Source of the DNA: Glandiceps talaboti
Taxonomy: Eukaryota; Hemichordata; Enteropneusta; Spengelidae
Assembly (NCBI RefSeq): GCF_964340395.1
Contig: NC_135556.1
Coordinates: forward strand, 15,393,100-15,457,099
Reading direction: 5' to 3'
Length of the DNA stretch: 64,000 nt
The translations under genes and the position numbers were made by a program. Below, piece after piece: positions 51,931 to 60,804 of the stretch (within the stretch, counting starts at the first letter, position 1; each line of letters starts with the position of its first letter). Below the pieces are notes generated by a model. It was not told the origin of the DNA, ran no database searches, and saw nothing but the letters and a program-made list of their open reading frames with translations.

Positions 51931-52630
51931 ACGCCTTAGCCAGCAAAATAAAATATACCCCAAAGTTTCTGATTTCATTCTAGACTCACTGAATTTACTG
52001 TTGGATCCCGGCCAAACACTTTGTAAACTGTACACTGTGAAGTAGAAGTAGAGTTTCAGGTTTCCTTTAACACTTCACAAAGACTCAGAAAGTATTAACA
52101 TGCAATATACCACCCCATTAGGAGTGCTCCAGCTACCATTCCATCACTTTTTTTCCATGTATTTTATCCACGGATTATTGACTGAACTACCTTTTGTTTT
52201 GTTGATGGTGGTGTCATTGGTGATATAAATTCTAATGAAAAAATGCCAACAGCAGGAATGGGATCATATATCAGATTCAGCAGACAAATTGATGAGCTTC
52301 TGGTTATCTGTTTGGTTACAGATTAAAATTTATTTGATTTTTGGTATGCGTGATAAAATGTTTTATTATAATGGAAGGCCTTTCCTCTGACTGAAATGAA
52401 ATATCAGAAATATATAGCGATTTCAACAGAAACTGTGTCAGTGAATTAATTATAGGAATGTATACAGTGAAATTAGTTGATTGGAGATAGATATTTATAT
52501 TACTTAGTAACTTAAATAACTCACAAGATAACTATTAAATGTATATAAAGTTTAAATGGTATCCATAGTAACAATGCAAATTTGACACCAACACACATGT
52601 ACTGACACAAAGACACACACATTCATTCAG

Positions 52631-52656
52631 ACACACACACACACACACACACACAC

Positions 52657-52726
<70 letters not shown>

Positions 52727-52740
52727 TGCACATGATTCAC
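52631..52740 (+). repeat. (AC)n microsatellite, ~100 bp
   Basis: A long AC run with one CAACA interruption. The cysteine-valine frame on the opposite strand is an artefact. Confidence 0.97.
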
Positions 52741-53808
52741 ACACTTCCATTCCATCTTATTATAGCCCACCCTGTCTAAGATTACTGAAATGTACCAGGA
52801 ACTGCCGATTTTATCAGATTTCCTCTCTCTAGAGAAATCATAACAAAACCACTTTTATGTAGTTTTTGATGGCCAAGCTTTGGACCAAGTGTCCAAGCAG
52901 AGATATTCAAACATCAAAGCAAACTAGATGTAATTGCCATAAAAAATCATTATAGAAACATTCGGAAGTGTGTTGATTTTATTATCGTACCATGACCCTT
53001 GGTCTACAACTTACAAGGACAACAGGCATGTGACTGGTATACAGAACATTCTTGTAGCAGTACAGTATTGTTTACTTAAATGTCCTGTCACTCTCTTCTA
53101 AACGACAGTCTTCTGTCCTAACTGTCATCGCGATGAGTTTCAACAGGAGATGATGACCCTTATCATGACAGTAATGTCAGTATCATAACAGATGTTCTTT
53201 GCTACTGGTTTGCCCCCTCCCTCCCTCCCTTTTACCTACTAGCCTACTTAGTTCAACTAATTGTTTTCATAGACACAAGTTTTATATATGATTTACAACC
53301 AGTTGAAGCTGTTAAATGTAAAAATAATGGTGACTATTCAGATTCATTTGACATTGCTGTCTGTATAGAATGAGTGTATTTGAATATATGTTTTGTCGTC
53401 CCCCCCCCCCCATCCCCATCCCTGGGATGGTGTGAGAGATGGATGGGTAGTGGCAACTCAAATTACATTATTTCTTCTTTAGTACACCACCCAATCCTGC
53501 ACTTTTGGTAACCATTTTATTTTGACATAACTATCAGTTATCACAGAAACTTATTTCTCCATATTGACTTATCATCGTTTTACTTATAGTGTGATAATTA
53601 ACTTAGTGTAGTAATGTCTTCAAAATTACATTTCCTGTGTGACCCCAGGTCATAACCTGCCCCTTTACCAGGTCAGATATCTGTAAACTTGACCCTCTGG
53701 ATGTAGTCAAAAGTAAAACAGACATTTACACAAATTTTATGATCATACTTTACATTGTGGAATTAAAAGCACAATATATTTTCTATTTTCAAAAGTTATT
53801 CGTCATTC

Positions 53809-53871
53809 TTCGTGTGTGGTTTTTTTTGTATAAAATTTTTTCGTGTGTGGTTTTTTTTGTATAAAAATTTT
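53809..53871 (+). repeat. 31-bp tandem duplication
   Basis: TCGTGTGTGG, a T run, GTATAAAA and a T run are repeated twice in succession, differing by one A. Confidence 0.9.
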
Positions 53872-54649
53872 TTGCTCAAAATAAAAGTTGTTGATGAAGT
53901 CAACCCAACTATCTTTCCTTGTTCCAGTCCAAACACTAAACATTCACTTTCTTGTCCATAAGCCAAGCAATGTTGAATGTTATTTTGTGATGTTTAGTTG
54001 AAACAAATACAGGAACTGTGGACCATGTTAGATGGCAGGCAAAGTGTATTTGACTAGTAACTCAATCATAATGCTATGACTACTGGCAGTGGTTAACACA
54101 GTCTCAGAATATTTCTCTTATCACAGAGAGTTTACATCCAAATGACCACATCACAGTGGTGAAAACCCAAACAAATCAAACACATGCTATTTCACTGTAG
54201 AAATACTAACTAAAGTGCCAGAGGCTTTTTTTTCTTCGTTTTTAACGTCTATCAGTTTGAAAGTTTTATGATGTATAGGCGTTGTCGTTGTGCCAATTAG
54301 TGCATGTTTAAATGCCACACAGCGTATGGGAATGTCTCTTAGTATTTCTTGTGGGGTCAGAAGTCGCGTAGCTTTGGGTGATCCACTTCTGTATCATGTG
54401 AGGGAAGTGTAGCCACAGTCGGAAAGTGTAGAAGTGATGCTGAACAGGAGACTGAAACTCTAAGTAGTTCAGTCGGTCTATGACCTCTGACATCAAAGGT
54501 CACCAAAGATCACTCAAATTAATTCCCATTCAGAGTTTTCACTCACCGGGAATTCTCGGTTCAAGAATTTGATGCGCTTTCCAGTCATACTATTAAAACA
54601 TAATTGTAACTTCTGCTTTGAATGAACAGATGAATTGAACAAATTTTAA

Positions 54650-54708
54650 CCCTTCGACCACCCCCATTTTGTAGCATGTAGGTCCAGTCTGAACTTTAAA
54701 ACAAAGGG
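54650..54708. mobile_element. Possible 59-bp TTAA-flanked element
   Basis: TTAA-CCCTT at the left and AAAGGG-TTAA at the right give TTAA-flanked ends like those of the piggyBac-like MITE. The 59-bp interior does not resemble the two longer copies. It could be an extreme internal deletion or coincidence. Confidence 0.3.
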
Positions 54709-55308
54709 TTAAACCACCCCAAAGGGATGATAGGGTCACAGCTTTTCTCTTTTCAATCATATGTATTTAATAACTTCACAAGACAGGCTTGTAAGTAGAA
54801 TAACGGGACCCCAGGGTTTCATCAACTTTTGGAGCTGACATGTGCTTCATCAAAGCAGATGGCAAAATGTGTTGAATAAATGATAGTTTTCCTCCAAGGT
54901 ATTGTTACTGTATTAGAACCACTATAAAGAGAGAAATTTGGATAATTATCCAGTCACCAGATCCTCAGAAAACACATGTATTGAAAAAAGTCAACATTTT
55001 ACTTGTAAGAACAACAGCTTTTCAATATACTTCGTGTATACTTAGCATGTGTTGCATCACAGGATCGGTGAGATGCTGTTTGTTTTATTAAAGGAATACA
55101 TATATAATACACAAAGTCAGCTTTTTAAGAAAAATGTGAATACATGGTTATTGGTGTAGATACACATGCATTCCCTAAAGTAATAAGGACACTGAATTTC
55201 CAACTATTTACTTCCATTCTAGCTCACTATTTGACACAATTCTTTCTGTGATTTCAATCCAAAAATCAACCAACAGTTCAGCCAAGGACACATACTATAC
55301 ACAAATTT

Positions 55309-55339
55309 GATTATTGTTATTATTATTATTATTATTATT
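55309..55339 (+). repeat. (ATT)n microsatellite
   Basis: About nine ATT units, 75 bp upstream of the acceptor of FREM2-like exon B. Confidence 0.93.
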
Positions 55340-55413
55340 GTAATTATATAGATGTACGTTTTTCTAATATGATGTCTAATCACATTTCTTTGTATTATAT
55401 TGTGTTATGTTAG

Positions 55414-55560
55414 GAGGCAATACCTTGGCCAATCAACCCTTCCGTCTTAACTGGGCATGGATTTCATTGGAGAAAGAACACTACATCGTCAACGAGACAG
55501 ACAGAAATCTACATGTGAAATTATTCCGTCGTGGTTACCTTGGAGAAACATCATTTGTTG
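55414..55560 (+). CDS. FREM2: FREM2-like exon B: first half of Calx-beta domain 1
   Basis: This is a 147-nt internal exon, preceded by TTATGTTAG and followed by the donor G|GTAAGTG, phase 1 at both ends. It encodes a short linker ([10 protein letters not shown]) and then the first strands of a Calx-beta domain, with the landmarks [17 protein letters not shown] and [11 protein letters not shown]. These two stretches, a tryptophan-rich start and [10 protein letters not shown], are the parts I recognise most clearly as FREM2/FRAS1-type. One sequon (NET) is present. In the family, Calx-beta domains are immunoglobulin-like beta sandwiches, some of which bind calcium. The exon lies 34.9 kb downstream of the preceding one, yet the codon joined across that intron and the protein sequence are exactly continuous. 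Confidence 0.95.
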
Positions 55561-58533
55561 GTAAGTGAAAAGAAAAGGAGATTTATTGTGAGGTGTGGTG
55601 AATAAATCGATGAAAATAAGGCTGTGAAAAATTATCAGGGTTCATATAATACTAGAAAGTCTGGGAATTGCACAGGATAGTTGGAAACTTTGGGAAAGTC
55701 CAGGAAAAATGAGATTGACTCTCTGAAGCTCCTAGAAAATTTAGTGACCGAATGATCAACGTTAGTTTTAAGACATCGATTAGGTAGTTGAGAAATATGT
55801 ATTCAAAAGCAGGTATGTTGACAAATAAAATGTATTTCACTGGTCAACACTCCCGGAAAATGACCAAAGTTGATCTGAATACTCCTGGAAAACTGATGAA
55901 AAACTCCTGAAAAGTCTGGGATGGGAATTTTATTTGACTTTAAGTGTATGAACACTGAATTATTGACTGTCAGTTTGCAGTTAATTGGAACCACCAATTT
56001 GATTTGACAATTAAGGCATTCTGATGAATTAAGACTTACAAATTTTGAATTTTGTTCTTTATTCCAAATCATCTAACTGTAATGCAAACCTTGACAAATT
56101 CCCCAGCTCTCTCAGAATACATATTACCAATTGATAAAGTGCACAAGTTTGTCGTTCTCCATGAAATTTTAAAAATGTTGAAAATTTCAATTGTTAGACA
56201 TGGTCAACAACATTTATCGTACCCTTGACCTGAATTTGTCTATGTCTCATTAGATGACGAAAACTTTTGAGGTATCTCTACCAGAAATGTGGAAATTCTG
56301 GTAGGAATCCCCCCAGAAATGTAGCTATCGGTCTCAGAAAGACAGTACAGATAAGACAGGCAAAGTCTGACTTGTAAAGTAAGAGTTTGTTGTGTCTGTC
56401 ATTGTAAGGCGGACCCACACCGTATTCATATACCTCACAAGATATGCTATTTCACTTCAATTTATTTTCAAACTTACACATAACATACAGTTTATTTTGG
56501 CAGACTGTTTAAGAATCCCCCTGAAACTAAATAAACCAGCAGTTTGTTTTTTCAAACAAATTTGATTTGTTGGATAGTTGAGTCGGCTCTTTTTTTTTTT
56601 TTGAGTCATACCGACCGACACTGTTCTTGAACTGAGTAAGGGTAGCCACCAGATACCAACAACTCTGCTCACTCGGTATGTGTGCAGAAGAAGTATTAAA
56701 TAAACAAAACTAAACCAAGTGTGACAAGCCAAGTAAATTTTACACCATGATGGCACCATGTAGTACTAACAAGCAGAGTTGAGATTTGAATGTAGCCAAT
56801 ATAGTCCAAACAAACAAGCAGTATTCGATCTGACAGAGTTGAATTGATACTTTCCCTCGAAAGGTGAACCAGGTGCATTGTTTGCTCGAAAAGTTTATTG
56901 AACACCAAAAAGGAGAGAGAAAAAAAACCAAATCGACACAATGATCCAAAACATACGAGATTATGACAATTTATTTTCGGAATATGTAATTTTAAAGAAA
57001 TTTCTCAGTTACATTTTGTTGAGATACAGAAACGTAAGAATCAAAATAATTTAAAAAAAAAAACAATTGTCAAATGTTCAAATGTTTGATATCAAAACAG
57101 TATGTGCACGTGAATCCCCTCCCCCCCAACCCATATTTGTCAATGATTTATTGTTAAGTTAATCGAATAGGAACTGGTTACTAGATCTGCCCCTCTGAAT
57201 TCCAGGAGTTCTAAACCCTCAACTACAATTACTTCATCTGTTTAAGTGACCTAGCATACACAGCCAGCTAGACATATAATATCATTAAGGCCACCAGACA
57301 GCTTATGACCAACTTGAGATATTTTCACAGTAGCTCTGCCATTGGAAATCTTATTACAATAGGAGGTCTTGTAGATTAGAAAACTCGAAAAAAAATGACC
57401 TTTTTTTTTTTGCTAGAATCCCATCTGTGCTTGTGACCTAGCTGTTGGGGTCGGACAGATCTATTCAGAAAGGCCACTGAACAGCATGGTGTACAAGAAT
57501 CTCAATTCTCATTAATAATCTCTTCTCTGCTGTACTGTGTACCAAGGCTTAGCTAAAGTACAACCAATGTGTGCATCTTTGGAAACATAAATGACTCTTC
57601 AATGTCATGTACTTGTACGCTGGAGTTTGGTACCGTGGGAAGTTTCCTCTAACTTGATACGTCACGATTGTATTTCAACAAAAACTGTGACTTGATGTAG
57701 ACCAGAATCTAGATCAAATCACCTTGTAACAGGATTATATACGTTTTTTACATGTGTGCCGTTTCTTGTGGTTTTATGGAATTCCACAGAGAATGAAATG
57801 GTGAGGTTTATAGAAAAAAATCCAGGCCACCTACTTTGGGCTTGAAAACCCTAACTGATGCACTCGGGCTTGAAAATTCCAACTGATGTACCAAAAAAAT
57901 GGAAAAAGAGAATAACAAATCAATTGTATAATATGTAGACATTTTCACATTGAGATTACTGTGGTACTGATAAAATTCTTTCTTTGATCCACCTCCATTC
58001 CAAAAAAAATCGATTTATCTGATAAATAGATACAGTGTCTGTAACAATTTAAATAAAGTAATACTGTTAGTCTGCCTGTATATGACCCTTGCATGGTTTT
58101 AGGTCAAAGATTGATGTGGGGTCACACAGTTTGAAGCAAAACTGTGCTGGAAGTAATTGTTTTCATAGAGGTATGCACAACCTGTATATAGGTTATTTTC
58201 TAAAAATTATGATATCATACGGAATAATCAAAGTTTTGAAAGATTTATGGTATGCTGTATCCTTTATAGGTTTTGTGCACAATAATACATAGCGTTTGTA
58301 TAGCCTATTTGGGGTCTACGTTTATAGGTGTTTGTCTCCTGTGTGGACTGACTGAAGTTTGTCAAAGTTAAATAGGTGAATAAATAAATGTAAGTTTATT
58401 GGTTTTGAACGAATCTGCTTTGCTGTTTCAAATTATTACCCCTTGCTGTATAGTTACGTTCCATGTAATCACACTTGAAGTTGAACACAATCAGTATTGT
58501 AGAATAATTTGTATAAATTATTTCTGATCGTAG
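55561..58533 (+). other. Intron between FREM2-like exons B and C (2,973 nt)
   Basis: This is a phase-1 intron with a GTAAGTG donor and an ATCGTAG acceptor. No coding sequence is recognised in it. The only structured feature noted is a short 28-bp-period duplication at 57838-57890. The stretch 55650-55930 contains several diverged copies of a word resembling CTCCTGGAAAA, too degenerate to delimit as a repeat. Confidence 0.9.
57838..57890 (+). repeat. 28-bp-period duplication
   Basis: GGGCTTGAAAACCCTAACTG and GGGCTTGAAAATTCCAACTG, each followed by ATGCA or ATGTA. Confidence 0.8.
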
Positions 58534-58764
58534 GAATCAAGACAGAGGATGCCACAGCAATCAAGGGAGAAGATTACAATGGGAAATCAGCTCGTCAAGT
58601 ACAATTCAATCCAGGCCAGACTGAAGGAACATGGAGAGTGAAGATTTTACAAGACAGAGAATTTGAACAAGTTGAAACTTTCCATATTGTTCTACATGAC
58701 CCAGTGATGGGAGCACTAGAACACCCAGCTATGGCTATTGTTGAGATTCGTGACACCGAAGATG
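58534..58764 (+). CDS. FREM2: FREM2-like exon C: second half of Calx-beta domain 1
   Basis: This is a 231-nt internal exon, with acceptor GATCGTAG and donor G|GTAGGT, phase 1 at both ends. It completes the first Calx-beta domain. Landmarks are the GEDYNGKSARQVQFNPGQT segment, the WRVKILQD strand, the E-x-x-ETFHIVL motif and the closing strand AIVEIRDTED. The acidic cluster at the end of the domain (LQDREFEQVETF) is weaker than that of the second domain (DDSLYEEDETF), so calcium binding by this copy is less certain; that is inference. No cysteine is present. The last ~34 nt, together with the splice donor, are duplicated downstream in the following intron (see 58731-59095). Confidence 0.95.
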
Positions 58765-59095
58765 GTAGGTGTTGTGGTTTTGTTCTTTCTTTTTCAAGAG
58801 TAGCACCCCTCTCCCCTTTGATATGAGAGTCCTACATATTCCTGTAGTGTAGTGTAGTGAACAACATTATTTTGGTATTTTGTTCCCTCTAAAAATACAT
58901 TCTCCCTTATATGCCATCATTGAGATCCATGATGCTGAAGATGGTAGGTATTGTGGTTTCATTATTTCTGTTACAAAAGTAACACCCCTCTCCCCTTTGA
59001 TATGAAAGCCCTGTACTACTAACTTCTACTCCTGTCGTGGTATGCAACATTTTAGTATGCTGTTCCCTTTAAAAAGTAAATCCCGTGTCCATCAT
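58731..59095 (+). repeat. ~180-bp tandem duplication spanning the 3' end of exon C and its splice donor
   Basis: Copy 1 (58731-58910) starts within exon C and runs into the intron; copy 2 (58911 to about 59095) is wholly intronic. Aligned landmarks are GAAGATGGTAGGT (exon end plus donor), CACCCCTCTCCCCTTTGATATGA, and TGTTCCCTNTAAAAA. In copy 2 the exon-derived part stays open in the same frame and would read AIIEIHDAED against AIVEIRDTED in exon C, and the donor GTAGGT is intact. No plausible acceptor lies directly in front of copy 2, and reading on from exon C meets a TGA at 58824-58826. Confidence 0.88.
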
Positions 59096-59428
59096 CTTTT
59101 CAGTATTATATCGGTGGTTGATCAAGTCAGGTGCCACTGTTATACTTAGCCATATTTAGCTACACTGGTTCTCAAAACAGTATATCAGTAAAACATTACA
59201 TAGATGCAAGATTCCATATAATAATCGGCAGTTTGTTTTATGAAAAACCATCACATTCTCAGTTGAATCTAAAGCCCACAATTAGTCTGAGCAAATTTGA
59301 TCTCTTATCCAGAATGGAATACTCCTCTCTGTCAATTTGAAAATTTTCCATAATTTCTGGTCAAAAGTTATTAGATATTTTGAGCAATATTGAAAATAAC
59401 AATTTGTTTATTTCATCTTTCTCTACAG
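58765..59428 (+). other. Intron between FREM2-like exons C and D (664 nt)
   Basis: This is a phase-1 intron with donor GTAGGT and acceptor CTCTACAG. Its first half is largely made of the tandem duplication of the end of exon C (58731-59095). The rest, to 59428, shows no recognisable feature. Confidence 0.92.
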
Positions 59429-59557
59429 AATCTACCGTCTGTGTTGATTTGCCAGAAGAGTTTGAAATCGAAGAAGATGTTGGTGAATTGATGATACCAA
59501 TCAAACGTACCGGTGATCTGAGTCAGGAAATGATGGTTGTATGTTCAACAATTCCAG
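59429..59557 (+). CDS. FREM2: FREM2-like exon D: first half of Calx-beta domain 2
   Basis: This is a 129-nt internal exon, with acceptor CTCTACAG and donor G|GTGAGA, phase 1 at both ends. It encodes the opening strands of the second Calx-beta domain: an acidic start (PEEFEIEEDVGEL), then MIPIKRTGDLSQEM and VVCST. The E-D-V-G-E-L-x-I-P-I-x-R-x-GD pattern is typical of FREM-family Calx-beta domains. It has two cysteines, and the next exon, which encodes the second half of this domain, has two more. The intron that follows interrupts the domain at the same relative place as the intron inside domain 1, so each domain is built from two symmetric exons. Confidence 0.94.
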
Positions 59558-60552
59558 GTGAGAATAGGACAATATGCAAATAGCAACAAGGTGTTCACTT
59601 TATGTATAGTTTATGACTGCATGAAGTAAGATGTGTGTCTGTACATGTGTGCATGCACGAGTGTGTATGTGTTCAAAATTAATGTCATCACATTTGGCTG
59701 AGACAAGTGATGACGTCACTGTACTATGGATACATTGAAAAGTAATGTCATTGCATTTTGGTGGCACAAAATGATGACATCACTAGTATGGCTACATAAA
59801 ATAGTGATGTCATCATATTTTGGTGACACAGAGTGATGACATCACTAGTATGGCTACATAAAATAGTAATGTCATTGCATTTTGGTGACACAAATTGGTG
59901 GCATCACTATAATGAATACATAAAATAGTGATGTCATCATATTTTGGTGACACCAAGTGATGACATCATTGTTTTATGGCTACATTATATAGTGATGTCA
60001 CTAATGAGCAATACTCAGACACAACAGAACATTTTGAAATGACTTATACACAAAATATATATATTTACGTAACTCGAGTCTGTTTGTATAGTGTTACAAC
60101 TTGTGAATAAAGAAAATAACTAAAGGCATCTTGAAATTTGTCCAAAAACGACAAACATGACCCCTTGTGATTTAAAACTCAACTAAAAGTGTGCCCCGAG
60201 TAGAACAGTCTTGTTACCATATTAACAAGGTGATAGTGAATACAAGATACCCTTACTACTGACTTTCTTTGTTTACATGACATTAGAAGTGGAATAGTGT
60301 GTAAGGTTGTAAATTCAGAGATTTACGCTTCACATGGAGACTTTTTATCAAATTGATAGCTTCAAGATTGATGTTATGAAGAAGAGGATCACAAACAGAA
60401 ATAAATCAAGTTGACGTTGTTAAGTGTTTTTGAGTAAAGAGATTAACGCTCTGAATCATTCAAATTCTATATAGTGCAAGGGTGCTGTTTTGGTGTCGGT
60501 GTTTTTGCAACCGAATCATAACGTTTTTTCTGTTTGATTTGTTCTACTACAG
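59558..60552 (+). other. Intron between FREM2-like exons D and E (995 nt)
   Basis: This is a phase-1 intron with donor GTGAGA and acceptor CTACTACAG. It contains the palindromic ~62-bp array at 59680-60007. From about 60010 to the acceptor I see only AT-rich sequence, with a small hairpin formed by CTTGTTA and TAACAAG near 60210-60230. Confidence 0.92.
59680..60007 (+). repeat. Palindromic ~62-bp tandem array, 5.2 units, rich in CRE/bZIP-like sites
   Basis: The units alternate between two types, AGTAATGTCATTGCATTTTG and AGTGATGTCATCATATTTTG, giving a ~124-bp higher-order period. In unit 3 AGTGATGTCATCA (59802-59814) and TGATGACATCACT (59834-59846) are exact inverted repeats of 13 bp with a 19-nt loop; the same is nearly true of unit 5. 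A perfect CRE (TGACGTCA) is at 59711-59718 in unit 1. The array starts ~120 nt after the donor of exon D. Confidence 0.93.
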
Positions 60553-60804
60553 ATACTGCCACAGGCACCAACCCTTCGCCAGTCATATCCTTTTCTGACT
60601 ACATCAGCCGTCCTGAAGACCAAACTAGCTTTATCCGCTTCGACCGGGGTGAAGACTTACAGTTTTGCCGAGTTGTCATCATCGACGATTCTCTGTATGA
60701 AGAGGACGAGACTTTCCAGGTCAAACTGAGCATGCCGATGGGTGGACGGTTATGTGAGGCTGCCTCTTCTGCGGATGTTACCATTGTGGCTGATGAAGAT
60801 GATG
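60553..60804 (+). CDS. FREM2: FREM2-like exon E: second half of Calx-beta domain 2
   Basis: This is a 252-nt internal exon, with acceptor TTCTACTACAG and donor G|GTAAGG, phase 1 at both ends. It completes Calx-beta domain 2. The segments SFSDYISRPEDQTS, CRVVIIDDSLYEEDETF and LSMPMGGRL are the clearest FREM2-type signatures in the window. The DDxxYEEDETF acidic motif is the classic Calx-beta calcium-loop region. It is more GC-rich than the surrounding introns, as expected of coding sequence. The domain closes with VTIVADEDD and a split codon, so the next Calx-beta domain should start on an exon further 3', which I do not find before the window ends. FREM3 or FRAS1 orthology cannot be fully excluded, because invertebrates may carry a single ancestral gene. 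Confidence 0.96.

Larger units (their letters stand above)
20535..55413 (+). other. 34.9-kb phase-1 intron of the FREM2-like gene
   Basis: This intron lies between a GTAAGA donor and a TTAG acceptor. The flanking exons join in frame and keep a continuous CSPG-to-Calx-beta reading, so no intervening coding exon is required. It holds transposon-derived elements (25.8, 30.9, 34.3 and 37.2 kb), the 47-bp minisatellite (32.7-33.3 kb), microsatellites and at least nine G/C homopolymers of 10 or more. The long intervals 20.9-23.8, 28.7-30.9, 31.1-32.7, 38.4-43.4, 44.4-48.2 and 48.3-51.7 kb show no recognisable gene. The longest non-repetitive open frames in it (41422-41772 on the - strand and 40543-40866 on the + strand) match nothing I recognise. 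Confidence 0.85.

Noticed and set aside
59131-59340. 69-codon + strand open frame in the intron before exon D
   Set aside because: It is AT-driven, has no family landmark, and lies between a confirmed donor and acceptor whose exons join directly.
60599-60784. Minus-strand open frame over the last FREM2-like exon
   Set aside because: It is an antisense shadow of a well-supported coding exon.
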